A stretch of 64,000 bases of DNA, from NCBI GenBank assembly GCA_012064385.1, contig QRDG01000415.1, forward strand, positions 1,395,792 to 1,459,791. The letters are read 5' to 3'. The DNA comes from Puccinellia tenuiflora (Eukaryota > Streptophyta > Magnoliopsida > Poales > Poaceae). Numbering within the stretch: the first letter of the stretch is position 1; every line of letters starts with the position of its first letter. The notes under the pieces were generated by a model, which saw only the letters and a list, made by a program, of their open reading frames with translations, had not been told where the DNA came from and did no database searches. Below, piece after piece: positions 8,871 through 19,698 of the stretch. Both the position numbers and the translations under genes were made by a program.

Positions 8871-10815
8871 CTCGGGGTGTTGTAGATGTGCGTCCGGGTC
8901 TGTGGAGCCGGCTTGGCGGCTGCGCAGCCCCGGGAATAATATTGCCGGCTTGGCGGCTGCTTGCCTCTGGGTCTCTTGGACCGGAGGTCTTTGGCCTTCT
9001 GCCGGTTGGCGGCTATTGCGCTTCCGAGCTCCAAGTTGGGAGTGATGGCGATGATGACGTCGAGCCCCCGAGCTTCGCGGTGTGGGCGATGGCGGTGACG
9101 TGCTACCGAGGTTTGCTACGGGGGCAATGATGATGTCGAGTCCCCGAGAACCCAGCTGCGGAAGGAGCCGGTCGAAGGGGTAGCCAGCTGGAGGAGCCAG
9201 TTGGCTTGGGGATCCACTAGCCCCCGAAGCTGTCGAGGACCTGCAGCGCCAGCGGGAGGTCCTTGGCAGGTTCATGCAAAAATAGCCATGCAAGAGACAA
9301 AGTTAGTCATTAGACCTCAACATGCAAAATTTACGTTGTTTGAAGGTTCTTGTTGTTTTCTGTAATCGAGGTAGGGGTGCTGCAGTCTGGCAGCGGAATA
9401 GGCTAGGGACAGCCGGCTTGCTCGAGCCGGTCAGGCAGCTAAAAGAATTCGGAGCTCCTCTGCCGGCTGGCCCATTATTCTTCCTACTATTATTTAGCAG
9501 CCGGCCCGGCCGGCTCCCTTTTTTTTCTTTTTTTTAAAGCCGGCCCGTGTCTCTTTTTTCCTTCTTTTTTCTTTTTTCTTCTCTCTTTCTTCAGCCGGCC
9601 TGTTCCTCTTTGCCTTCTTCCGGGGCAGCTGTCCCAACGGAAGTGCCGGAGCCGGTCACGGCCGTCCGGATTGCGGCAGGCGGACGAGCGCCGCGCTCAT
9701 GGACGCTGGAGGGGCACGGGACGCAGCCGGCGGGCCGGGAGGCGGGGACTTGGCTAGCAGGGGAGCCGGAGTCGGCACGGGCGGGGCGCGGCCAGCCGGG
9801 AGGCGGGGAACCGGCCAGGCCAGCCGGAAGGCGGCGAGGCGGGAGGCCGGAGCGAGGAGCCGGGAGGCGGCCAACACGAGGAGCCGGCGCGGGGAGACGG
9901 ACCGGGGCGGCCGGGAAGCCGGCAAGGCGGCCAGACGGGCGCGGTTGCCGGCGTGCACGGACGCGGGAGCCAGCCAGGATGGGGCGGAGGCGAGCCGGCG
10001 CGCAGGCGGGCAGCATGCCGGAGCGGAGGCGGCCGACTCGGGCAGAGGCAGAGCGGCGGAGCGGAGACGGAGTGGCGGAGCGGGGGCGGCCGAGTGACCA
10101 GCGACGGTGCGGGCGCAGCCAGGCAGGTACCCAGCAGGGGCGGGTGGAGTAGTAGCGAGCCGAAGGTGAGACGGGCGCGGACGCCAGGCGCGAGCGGTCG
10201 GGCGTGGACGCGGGCTCGGCCGGACTAGCGCAGACGCGGAGCCGAAGAAGCCAAGGATGGCCACGTGCGCGTGAGCCGGAACGTGCGTGGACGGAGTTGG
10301 GGGGAGCTTGGGCGCAGCTGCTCGTGGACTTGGATGAGCGCGCGGTTGCACGGGCGCAGAGGAGCGCGATCGCGGGCGCAGGCAGTAGAGGCCGACAGTG
10401 CAGGGACGCGGGCACGGACGAGGTCGTGCGGCGCAGGCGCGGTCAGTGGCGTTGATGGAGGCGCAAAGATGCAGGTGCTGGCGCAAAGGAGCACGCGCGG
10501 GTGCTTACGGAGGTGAAGAAATGCAGACGCGGACGTGGTGGAGGCGTCGTGCGGGGAGGAGCTCGTGCGCTGGAAGTCCTGGTGACGGGCGCGGCCCCAG
10601 GAGAGGTCGAGGGAGGCCGGCGGCGTGGAAGTCAAGTTCGCGGGCGACGGCGTGCCTGCGCAGACACGGAGTAGCTCGAGCAGCAGGCTGAGGACGCGGT
10701 CGTGCGCTGGTGTCGATCTAGATCTAGACCCGTAGATCCAGCACAGCGCCATGGCCAGCGACGAAGATGTCGACGAAGATTGGTCCCGCCGAGAATGGGA
10801 TCCGGTCGCCGCTAG
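8871..10815 (-). other. Remainder of non-coding internal 1 (element C)
   Basis: About 9,735-10,815 is the GC-rich leader shared with internal 2. Positions 9,300-9,660 are a mixed tract with poly-T runs (9,518-9,595) and GCCGGC-rich segments. Positions 8,871-9,300 are unique and GC-rich. I see no protease, polymerase or gag motif on either strand. Long open frames here are a by-product of high GC content. Confidence 0.7.
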
Positions 10816-10832
10816 CCCCACGGTGGGCGCCA
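10816..10832 (-). other. Primer binding site (element C, internal 1)
   Basis: The same TGGCGCCCACCGTGGGG as at 6,731-6,747 lies on the minus strand, two bases from the LTR at 10,835. Confidence 0.85.
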
Positions 10833-10834
10833 AA

Positions 10835-11445
10835 TATCGTGGTGGGTTGCACGGCATATCCATCAGAGATGGAAAGATTGTGGGGCAAGGCGGCGATGGC
10901 GTTCCGGCGGGATTGGGTACAAGCACGGCAAGAACACACGCGATGTACCCAGGTTCGGGGCCCTCCTATGGAGGTAACACCCCTACGTCCTGCATGTCTG
11001 ATGTATATCGTGGCATAGATCTCGGGCTACATGGTTGCTCCTTGAGCTGTGTTCATCTCTCCCTAACTAGAGGAGGAAGAAGGGGTAGGTGGGGATGAGA
11101 AGAGACTCCACCTCCCAAATATGTATCTAGGGTTTCCTCTAAAGGTTGCCTCTCAAGGGCTCCCTGGTGCACCTTATAAAGGGGATGCCCAGGGGACAAA
11201 GGGGTGGCCCATTAGGCCCAGCTAGTACTACTTAGGGCAGCCTGGAGCTTCCAGCCGGACGGGCTGCCTGGAGCTCTAGCCGGATGGGCTGCCTGGAGCT
11301 CCAGCCGGACGGGCTGCCTGGAGCTCCAGCCGGTAGGGCTGCCTGGAGCCTCCAGCCAGCAGCTTGCTTGATCCTCGTGGTTTGCTTTTCTTGTTCTTTT
11401 GTTGAGTCGTGGACTTTGGCATACCCGGGGGTCATTCCCCCGACA
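10835..11445 (-). repeat. Right (5') LTR of element C, 611 bp
   Basis: It is nearly identical to the LTR at 6,750-7,361, with roughly nine or ten differences by eye. The inner terminus reads TA in place of TG at 10,835, which breaks the conserved TG...CA ends. The outer end is CCGACA at 11,445. It is flanked on the right by CCATG, a possible target duplication whose partner is outside the window. Confidence 0.88.
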
Positions 11446-11790
11446 CCATGTGCGATGGACCCACTTTGACCGCATCAGGGGAACCCCATGTTCCACTGTT
11501 GCGACAGTGTCCAAGGGTGACCCAGTGTAAACTTGTAAGTCCAGGGACCCGACCGCCTTTATAAGGAGGGCCCTGGACCTTAGATCGACAAACCTAGACA
11601 AGTCAGAGAACCCGGAAGACCAGACCCCAAAGAGGTTGAAGCCGAAGCAGGAAGTAGGTCTTTACCTCCATCAAGAGGGGCCGAACCTGGGTAAACTCTT
11701 TGTCCCTCGTCAAGATTAACCAGCTCCTACGTACTTCGATCACCAATGGCCCCACAACTTATATTCCCTGAGGAAGAACTCGCCGTGACA
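11446..11790 (+). mobile_element. H: 3' remnant of another LTR
   Basis: This stretch is not homologous to C or A. It has a plus-strand TATA box (CTTTATAAGGAGGG, near 11,557-11,570) followed by an apparent transcribed leader, and ends at CGCCGTGACA (11,790), a plausible LTR terminus. The left part seems to have been removed or displaced by the insertion of C. No primer site follows, so this is probably a solo or 3' LTR lodged in the gag-protease region of A. Confidence 0.55.
11558..11566 (+). promoter_or_regulatory. TATA box of LTR remnant H
   Basis: TTTATAAGG precedes GAGGGCCCTGGACC, a typical LTR promoter context. Confidence 0.55.
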
Positions 11791-11803
11791 ACCGCACGAC
11801 ACT

Positions 11804-12862
11804 ATGACTGTCAGCCGTGGTCGTCTGAACCACGTCTCTGCTGAAGAAGCTGAAGAGGATCCCAGTGTCCTCATGGGTACGCTTAGAATCAATGATATTC
11901 CCGCTTCAGTTTTGTTTGATTCTAGAGCATCACATTCTTTCATATCGGTAACCTTTGCGCAAAACAACCACATACCATTTGAAGAAATGAACACTCCTCT
12001 GGTGATTAACACCCCTGGGTCTCGTTGGCAAACCAAGTGGGTTACTCCTGAGGTTCAGATTTCCATGGGTTCAATACCCTTTCCGTTCCCGTTGATAGCA
12101 CTGAAGTCAGATGGTCTAGATGTTATTCTGGGCATGGACTGGCTAGTCAAATACCAGGCTAACTTGAACTGTGCTGCCAAGACTGTCACAGTGCTCCACC
12201 CAACCTTCGGGCTAGTGCGTTACTGGTCCCCTTCATCCGCAACTCCATCCGCTGCCACTCCTCTCTCTCCGGAGATCAGTCTATACTTCATGGAAGGTAT
12301 CACCCCGCCTGAGATGCATAAGGTAGATGTGGTGTGTGATTTCCCCGACGTCTTTCCTGAAGAATTGCCTGACATGCCACCTGATCGAAGTGTGGAGTTT
12401 GTCATCGAATTGGTTCCGGGAACTGCTCCGATTTCCAAAAGGCCTTGCCGCATGCCGGCGGAAGAGTTGTCTAAGCTGAAGAAACAAATTGATGAGCTGA
12501 TGGAGAAGGAATTCATTGGGCCTAGTAGCTCGCCCTGGGGTTGCCCAGTCATCTTTGTCAAAAAGAGGGATTCTAATGTTCCTCATCTGGTTGTTGATTA
12601 TCGTCCTCTGAATTCGGTAACCATCAAAAACAAGTATCCTATTCCTCGGATAAATGACCTCTTTGATCAACTAGCTGGTGCAACTGTATTCTCCAAGATG
12701 GATCTGAGGTCAGGCTACCATCAGATCAAAATCAGGAAAGAGGATATTCCGAAGACGGCTTTCACTACCCGTTATTGTTTTGTACGAGTATACCGTCATG
12801 TCCTTTGGTCTCACCAATGCCCCGGCTACCTTCATCAGGCTTATGAACTCCATCTTCCATGA
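11804..12862 (+). pseudogene. pol: Protease and N-terminal reverse transcriptase (chromovirus A)
   Basis: The start of this frame matches the gag-protease junction of B (SRGRLNHVS). The protease shows LFDSRASHSFIS, where the active-site DSG has become DSR, and ILGMDWL. RT motifs follow: SPWGCPVIFVKKRD, VDYRPLNSVTIKNKYP and FSKMDLRSGYHQIKI. One extra T near 12,775 shifts the frame inside RT, so the last 25 or so residues are out of frame. The capsid part of gag and the 5' LTR are missing to the left, where H and C lie. Confidence 0.88.
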
Positions 12863-13625
12863 GTACCTCGAAAAATTCGTCATAATATACATTGATGACA
12901 TCCTCGTTTACTCCAAAACCGAAGAAGAGCATGCTGAGCATCTTCGGCTATTTCTGACGAAACTTCGTGATCATCGTCTCTATGCTAAGGTCTCCAAGTG
13001 TGAGTTTTGGTTAAAGGAACTCATCTTCCTGGGTCATGTGGTGTCAGCTGCTGGAGTAGGTGTAATACCCGACAAGGTTCAGTCAATTCTGGATTGGCTG
13101 ACTCCAAAGTCGGTCAAAGACATCCGTAGCTTCCTTGGGTTAGCGGGTTATTACCGCCGATTCATCGAAGGCTTCTCCAAGATAGCCAAAGCATTGACTG
13201 ACCTTCTCAAGAAAGATAAGAAGTTCGTATGGACGGACAAAGCTGAAGAGAGCTTCCAAACCCTAAAACTCAAACTCACGACCACTCCTGTGCTTGTCCT
13301 TTCGGACACCAACAAGGACTTTGTCGTCTTCTGTGACGCCTCTCTACAAGGCTTAGGCTATGTGCTGATGCAAGAAGGCCATGTAGTAGCATATGCTTCT
13401 CGCCAACTCAAACCGCATGAGCACAACTATCGAACTCATGATCTAGAGCTTGCTGCCGTGGTTCATGCTCTGAAGCAATGGAGACCCTACCTGCTGGGCA
13501 ACCATTGCGAGATCTTCTCGGATCACCAGAGTCTAAAGTGTCTCTTCACCCAGTCAGATCTGAATCTCCGACAGAGAAGATGGTTGGAATTAATCAAGGA
13601 CTATGATGTGACCCTCAGCTATTAG
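12780..13625 (+). pseudogene. pol: C-terminal reverse transcriptase and RNase H (chromovirus A)
   Basis: The restored frame begins YEYTVMSFGLTNAPATF and contains the catalytic YIDD (IIYIDDILVYS), FLGHVVSAAGV and the thumb region SFLGLAGYYRRF. RNase H follows with CDASLQGLG, LELAAVVHALKQW and SDHQSLKCLF. A TAG at 13,623-13,625 interrupts the domain just before PGKANVVADALS, which continues in the same frame; a second stop lies near 13,700. A single RNase H is typical of chromoviruses, unlike C and D. Confidence 0.9.
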
Positions 13626-13730
13626 CCCGGCAAGGCCAACGTCGTGGCAGATGCGCTGAGTTGCAAGTCTTATTGCAACACCTTGATGGTTGAGAAGGCT
13701 TAACCTGCTCTGCATGAAGAATTCGCCCGT

Positions 13731-14405
13731 TTGAATCTGGAAATTATTCCTTCCGGATTTCTGGCAAACTTAGAGATCAAATCCACTCTTGAGGATGAGA
13801 TCAAGGCAGCCCAACATCAGGATGCTGGCATCCAAAAGATCAAGGAGAATATCGCAAGTGGGAAAGCTAAATGTTTCTCTATTGATGACTCTGGTGTTAT
13901 CTATTTCGGGGACCGTCTTGTGGTGCCCAAGAGTGGGACTGTGAAAGGGGTGATACTCCAAGAAGCACATGAATCTCCCATATCCATCCACCCTGGTAGT
14001 ACCAAGATGTACCAGTATCTCCGCAGTCAATTCTGGTTGACTCGCATGAAGCGAGAAATTGCTAAGTATGTTGCTGAATGCGACGTCTGTCACCGTGTGA
14101 AGGCTGAACATCAAAGGCCAGCGGGTATTCTTCTCCCCATAGCTATTCCCGAGTGGAAATGGGATGAAGTTGGTATGGACTTCATTACTGGCTTCCCAAG
14201 GTCACAAAAGGGTAATAATGCCATCTGGGTAGTTATTGATCGTCTGTCCAAGGTCGCTCACTTCCTTCCGGTTCGTGACGATATTCCAGCAAGCCAACTT
14301 GCTGATTTGTATGTTGCCCGGATTGTTCCCTTGTATGGTGTTCTACTGAGGATCATCTCAGACCGTGGAAGTCTATCTGTGTCCAGATTCTGGCAGAGCT
14401 TCTAA
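13731..14405 (+). pseudogene. pol: Integrase zinc-binding domain and core (chromovirus A)
   Basis: The HHCC motif is visible: HESPISIH, then CDVCHRVK. The core follows with WDEVGMDFITGFPRS (first Asp) and RIISDRGS (second Asp). A TAA at 14,403-14,405 falls between the second Asp and the catalytic Glu. The same frame continues afterwards with QTERVNQ, which carries the Glu. The frame is continuous with the RNase H piece upstream except for stops. Confidence 0.88.
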
Positions 14406-15197
14406 ACTGGTACGGGAACCCGTCTCAACTTCAGTACAGCTTATCACCATCAGGCTGATGGTCAGACTGAAAGGGTAAACCAAGTTCTGGAGGACATGCT
14501 TCGGGTATGTGTTATCTCCTTCGGTAAAGGTTGGGAAAAGTATCTCCCCCTCGCCGAGTTCTCCTACAACAATAGCTATCAAGCTAGTTCTCTATGGGAG
14601 AAAATGTCGGACTCCTCTGAACTGGTCTGAAACCGGAGAGAGGCCACTCTTCGGTCCTGATGTGATCAATGAGGCTGAAGAGAAAGTCCGTATCAATCGA
14701 GAGAATCTCAAGATTGCTCAGTCTAGGCAGAAGAGCTACTATGATAAACATCATCAGGAGGTTCACTATGCCATTGGTGACAAAGCCTACCTTCGTGTCT
14801 CTCCCCTCTATGGGGTTCGCCGTTTCGGGATAAAAGGGAAACTGGCACCTCGCTTTGTTGGTCCTTTCACTATACTGGCTAAGAGAGGTGATCTCTCCTA
14901 CCAATTGGAGCTCCCAGAGAAATTCCCGGATGTGCATGATGTGTTCCATGTTTCTCAGCTCTGTCGTTGCTTCAAAGATCCTATCCGTGGGGTTGATCAT
15001 GAAGTGTTGGACATCCAGGAGGTTCTGACTTACCGTGAGCATCGTGTCCGCATTTGGATGAAGCGGAAAGGAAGACTCGTAACCAGACCATCAAGTTCCT
15101 CAAGATCCAGTGGTCTAACCATTCTGAAGAAGAAGCAACCTGGGAACGTGAAACTAGTCTTCATCGGGAATACCCCGCCTTCTTCACTCAAGCCTAG
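14406..15197 (+). pseudogene. pol: Integrase C-terminus with GPF/Y module and chromodomain (chromovirus A)
   Basis: After QTERVNQVLEDML a deletion of about 25 bp near 14,590 shifts the frame. The next part shows LYGRKCRTPLNW, the GPY/F module (GKLAPRFVGPFTI) and VHDVFHVSQLC. One missing T near 15,055 moves the frame again; the third frame gives a chromodomain-like end (TIKFLKIQWSNHSEEEATWE) and a natural TAG at 15,195-15,197. The chromodomain places A among chromoviruses; together with the long LTR it suggests the Tekay clade. In all, pol of A carries at least three frameshifts and three stops. Confidence 0.85.
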
Positions 15198-15233
15198 AAT
15201 CTTGGGACGAGATTCCTGTAAGGGGGGTTGATT
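15197..15233 (+). other. Hairpin and polypurine tract before the 3' LTR of A
   Basis: GAATCT (15,197-15,202) and AGATTC (15,210-15,215) form a short stem, followed by AAGGGGGGTT (15,220-15,229) and then the LTR start. The arrangement recurs before the LTRs of B, E and G. Confidence 0.75.
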
Positions 15234-15739
15234 TGTAACAGCCCCAGTTTGGTACTAATTTGAACCAAATTTTCACTTTTGCATTCCACTTGTACCATGG
15301 CATACATATTTGAATTTGCAAAGTTTAATAAAGCAACAAATGGAAAACATTTAAAAGGGAAACAAACACCTTCCCAAATTTCAAACCAACTGCAATTGCT
15401 CAACTTGGCAAACAAATTATTTTGAACATCCAATTTGTCCAGGAAGTTCCAAGAATACATTTTACAAATATTTGTCAAAAGCAATTCTTGCCAAGCAAAG
15501 AATTAAAGTTGAGAATTCAAAAGTAGTTCAAATCAATTTCTATTTTTGAAACCATGTTGAACTGTTCAAAAATTCAAAATAAAAATATGGGTAGCTTCCT
15601 TCCTTATTGTGAGCCTCCCTGAAAATTTTTATAAATTTTGAAAAGGTTTAAGTACCCCAATTAAATGGTTTTAGTTGCTGCCTTTAAAAGAAGAAAATCA
15701 GAAAAAGGGAAAAGCAGGGTAGGGGGTTATGTGCAAAAT

Positions 15740-16440
15740 GGCCATCATCCCTATCGCCACAGTGCTTGCCCTGGCGCCATGCCACCGCTCCTCGCCATCC
15801 CACCGCGCTGCCTTCTCCCTAGGTGGATAAGGAGGCCACCCGACGCCCACCTGCTCCCCCTCACTCGTTTCCCTCCCTGTTTTTTCCCGTTCCCGAAACC
15901 TAACCCTAGCTCCATGGCCGACGTCGCCCCGCCGCCGTCCTTCGCGCGTCGCTGCCGCTAGGGACCTCCCCAAGCAAATCAAAGTGGGGCAAAAGCTCCG
16001 CCTCGTCGCCCTCGTCGTCCTCATCCAAGGAATCGATCCAGTTCGCCGTCATCGTCGCGCACGAGCTCGTCTTCCTCAACGCCGGCCGCTACGCGTCGAG
16101 CTCCATTGCCGCCGATTTTGGCCTCCCCCTTCACCACTAAGAGCAGCTACGCGTCGAGGGTAAGCTTGCACTTTTCCTGGACGTCCTCGTCCTCCTGCTC
16201 TTTCTCTAGTTCGCCGTGCCGCCGTAGCTCGTCTTAGACCCGCCGCCGGTCGCCGTCGCTATCATCGTTCCAGCGACCAATAGCTAGCAGCGCCACCCCT
16301 TTTTGCTTCCCGTAACTAGGCGCGTCGAACGCACCCGTTAGGACACTCCCAAACGCGCTAGGTCGACGGATCCGTGCGCGACGCCGCCGGTGGTCACCGC
16401 GTGCGCGCCGGTCCTGGCCTCGGCCCAGTCAAAACGCTTC
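15740..16440 (+). other. GC-rich island inside the LTR of A
   Basis: It contains CTGGCGCCATGCC, a CCCTAACCCTAGC-like telo-box region, a GGATAAGGAGG TATA-like motif and coding-looking CCGCCGCC runs. An equivalent island with the same CTGGCGCCATGCC motif occurs in the B LTR (51,640-52,290) and in the G LTR (59,250-59,770, minus). The telo-box plus GC-rich leader resembles a plant promoter and 5' leader; this is inference. Confidence 0.55.
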
Positions 16441-16442
16441 GT

Positions 16443-16930
16443 CGGTACTACCGGGCTGTTAGCCGGAAGTACCGACCGTAGGTTGATTCGGTACTGGATA
16501 CTTCTGTTAATTTCCGGAAGTAGCTTGGAAGTTTCCCCGGAAGTACCGACTTGACCGGTACTACCGGGCTGTTAGCCGGAAGTACCGACCGTGAGTTGTT
16601 TCGGTACTGGATACTTCTGTTATTTTCCGGAAGTAGCTAGCAAGTTGCCCCGGAAGTACCGACTTGACCGGTACTACCAGGCAGTTCACCGGAAGTACCG
16701 ACCGTTGGTTGATTCGGTACTGGATACTTCTGTTAATTTCCGGAAGTAGCTCGGAAGTTGCCCCGGAAGTACCGACTTGACCGGTACTACCGGGTAGTTA
16801 GCCGGAAGTACCGACCGTAGGTTGTTTCGGTACTGGATACCCCTGTCATATTCCGGAAGTGGCTTGGAAGTAGCGCCGGAAGTACCGACCTGTCCGGTAC
16901 TACCGGGCCGTTTTCCGCTAGTACCGACTT
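16443..16930. repeat. 113 bp tandem repeat, four copies plus a partial, in the LTR of A
   Basis: The marker CGGTACTACC recurs at 16,443, 16,556, 16,669, 16,782 and 16,895, always exactly 113 bp apart. Units carry several CCGGAAGTACCGAC motifs. The array is absent from the B LTR. Confidence 0.93.
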
Positions 16931-18690
16931 AGCTAATTAAAATTTGAGAAAATCATAACTTAATAAATATTGACTCAAATTTTGCAAATGATATACCAAA
17001 ATGATCAGCAAATCAAAAGCTATCTAGTTATGATAATTTCACAGCATGACAACAACTTTTCCTTTGATGTCATTATCGAAATGGTTAAAAGAATTAAATT
17101 TGAATAACCGTTTAATTCACCATCTATTCATCGTTACTCGGAAAATTGCAAACAAGGTACCAAAATTATCAGGAGAACAATACCTATCTAATAATGTCAT
17201 TTTCATGCATATTTAAACCACTTTTTAGTACTGTAATAGTTCATAAGCAATCTGATCATTAAGTTAAACATGGGGTTGTTTCCAAATAATTGCACAAATT
17301 ATTTTGGCACTCCCTTTAAATTGTTAGGTACATTTAGATGATGTTATCATTGCATAAACTTGACATGTCATCATGATTGTGCATTGCACCTTTGTATTCC
17401 TGTTATTTATTTGTTCTCCTGTTATTGTTTGTGTATCGGTAGATTCATGAGTCGAGGTTCCCCCACCATACCTTGACGATCCGTGCTATCAGCCCCGTCT
17501 GCAAGGCAAGAGATAACCTAACCTTCTGTGCATGTCTCATCCTATTGTTTTACACAAGTATTTTCTCCACCATAATATTGCATTCGATTCCAATGTCAAC
17601 TTTTGGTCAATGTATAGAGTATCCCATTAATTGCATGTTCCCTACACCATTACATGTTTTCCCTCCTATGATCCATAGGTTTGATGTGTTGGCCTGAGTT
17701 AATTTATATCTATTGAACACATGCTTAGCCATGCTTAGTCGAATTATTAGTCGTCCAGTGAATATTTCCATAATTGTGAAGTTGATGGAATGTTCGAACA
17801 AGGTGGAAACTTGTGGTACTTAATTAAAATCTTTAATGGCTTGGATGAGTTGCCATCGGGGTTGATGGTGTTTTGCCTCATTCTTGCCGCCTAGGTGCGA
17901 GTTCTTTACCTCTTGAACCAAGACTGAGCATGCTTCCATTCGGTGGGACATATGGAATCCTTAGTAACTGAATAACTTGTGAGAGGCTAGCCAAGGGTCC
18001 TCTAGTTTGAGCTTTCCATTTGCGTGTGACTGGGATGGTGGAAAAAGGCTCGATGAGGACGGTGGTGTTTAGGATGTGGCCACGGGGCAGGGTGTTGGAG
18101 GCACTGAACCTGTCCTTCCGCACACTGATGATCCTTGGGTTAGCCTCATGCAAGGTAAAGGTTTAACCGCACCCACTCACCGGCTTTCCCCAGAAGAGAG
18201 CTAATCAGGCTAGCCGGACGGTACCGGTGGTAAAAACAGTACACCCCGGCAGGGTTTAATCTTTTCGAAAAGCCGTGTCCATGGTTATGGACCTCTTGGG
18301 AACGGACGATAAGACCATAAATAACATGAACTTAATTAAAATTTGCCAACGTGTGTTAAAGGTTCATTTCCTCGAGGGTGATTCGAGGGGGTGCCTTGGT
18401 GGAGATGAGTGGTGGTGTCTGGATACTATTGGTTCACTGTGAACTGAAGAAAGAAGTTTTGCTATCTTATCCCCTTTCGAAAAACCTTCTGAGTAGTCGA
18501 TGCCATGAGTCATGTCTTTAAAAAGGAAAACTAGCTTTATGCAAAACAACTACTTTACAGCTTTGAAGCCAATCACCATTGGGCCTATATTGCCCTAGTA
18601 ATCTTGCGAGTACGTTGTACTCAGCCTTGCTTTGTTGATTATTATTTGTTTCAGAGGAGGACGTCACCGAACAGGAAGGTGTGTTCTTTG

Positions 18691-19596
18691 TGTTGCGATT
18701 GAAACGCGTCATACGAACACGTCCTCGTGTACCCACGGTGCCGGGGGAGATACTCCGCAACTCGCCCCGCGGGAGTCCAACTTGTAGCGCGATACGCAAG
18801 ACAGCTAGCAAGCTGGTTCTTTTAGAACCAGACGCCCCAGCCCCTCGGGAGGGACCCCGTCGGAGGAAGCCGGCGACGATTGGCTGAGTTAAGCCGGATT
18901 GGACCGCTCTCAACTCGATTGTCGATGCTCGATGAACTCTTGCGAAGTCGCCGAACAACGGAAGCAGGAACAAGGGTTTCGAGGGTAAAAAATAGGGTTT
19001 GTATTGATTGTCGATTGTTTGCTTCATTTCAATCGGCCGTCACCTCCCACATATATATAGCGAGGCGGCTGGACTTTCCGTGCAAGCAATTGTACTTCTA
19101 CAAGGATTACAACTCATAGCATAGGTCGGTTTCTACTTCTAAACTAGGTAAGATTCCTGGCCGAAGTCGTATTGGGTCAGGACTTCATATGTCGTCTCCG
19201 GCTTCTTTTTGGAAAGTCACCCTTTGTCTTCTCTGGGTTAACCCCGAACTCTTTTTGACACCACCGACTTCCGTTTTGGGTTTTTGCAAGCATTGAATCA
19301 CCTCGCGTTTGGCTTCTCCGATGTAGCTTCTGGAATCTTCAGGAAATCTTCGAATCTAGCCTACGCCGAGTTCCGTCAAACCGGGTTCTGGCTATATCGA
19401 GTTAACTCCTGCCGGGTCATGACCCCAGGTCTTCTCTGAGTCACCTTTCCTTCCGGGTAAACGCTTGAACCTGTGATCCGGGTTGTGACTAAACCGAGTC
19501 CTGGACATGTCGGGTTGGCTCCTGCCGGGTCCACCGAGTCGACATCCCCTACTGAGTGCTCCTGAACCCGGTACCTGCCAAAAACGGGTGCTAACA
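18691..19596 (-). repeat. Left (3') LTR of element D, 906 bp
   Basis: It runs from TGTTGCGATTG to GTGCTAACA in the plus reading. A minus-strand TATA element (CTATATATAT) is at 19,051-19,060. A polypurine tract adjoins at 19,597. Confidence 0.92.
19051..19060 (-). promoter_or_regulatory. TATA box of the D LTR
   Basis: CTATATATAT on the minus strand precedes GTGGGAGGTGACGG. The right LTR has the matching CTATATATG at 37,165-37,173. Confidence 0.6.
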
Positions 19597-19613
19597 CATG
19601 CCCCCCTGTTTTC
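19597..19613 (-). other. Polypurine tract of element D
   Basis: The minus strand reads GAAAACAGGGGGGCATG directly before the 3' LTR start TGTTAGC. Confidence 0.85.
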
Positions 19614-19698
19614 TAGTAAAGCTTTCGTACTAGAAAATATTCGGTGTAGAAGATTTGTCTTAAGGGCGATGCTTAAGCTCATCGGCCATATGTGTGGC

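Larger units (their letters stand above)
1364..11445 (-). mobile_element. C: Tat-lineage Ty3/gypsy tandem composite (LTR-int1-LTR-int2)
   Basis: Reading the minus strand from the right, the order is: LTR 11,445-10,835, primer site, non-coding internal 1 (to 7,362), polypurine tract, LTR 7,361-6,750, primer site, internal 2 with protease, reverse transcriptase, two RNase H domains and integrase (to 1,364). The middle LTR is flanked by a primer site on one side and a polypurine tract on the other, so it serves both internals. The far 3' LTR is beyond the window or was lost. The order RT - degenerate RNase H - second RNase H - integrase is that of the Tat lineage (RIRE2/Grande-like in grasses). 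The two LTRs differ by roughly 1.5% by eye. Confidence 0.85.
15234..18690 (+). mobile_element. 3' LTR of chromovirus A, first segment
   Basis: It starts TGTAACAGCCCC directly after the polypurine tract and is alignable along most of its length with the B and G LTRs. It is split by element D after the target site CTTTG (18,686-18,690) and resumes at 37,678. Contents in order: AT-rich start (15,234-15,700), GC-rich island (about 15,740-16,440), a 113 bp tandem array (16,443-16,930), AT-rich middle, and the conserved 3' part with CTTTTCGAAAAG at 18,261. No real gene is present. Confidence 0.9.

Noticed and set aside
7388..9034. A 548-codon minus-strand open frame
   Set aside because: It runs through tandem arrays whose periods are multiples of three. 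The protein is pure repeat without a recognisable domain, so I annotate the repeats.
1..15233. L1 as the 5' LTR of chromovirus A
   Set aside because: No primer site follows L1 at 1,363; the next sequence is integrase of C on the other strand. L1 is an insertion in C.
18681..18887. Short ORFs repeated at 18,681-19,119 and 36,494-37,232
   Set aside because: They lie in the two LTRs of D and are not independent genes.
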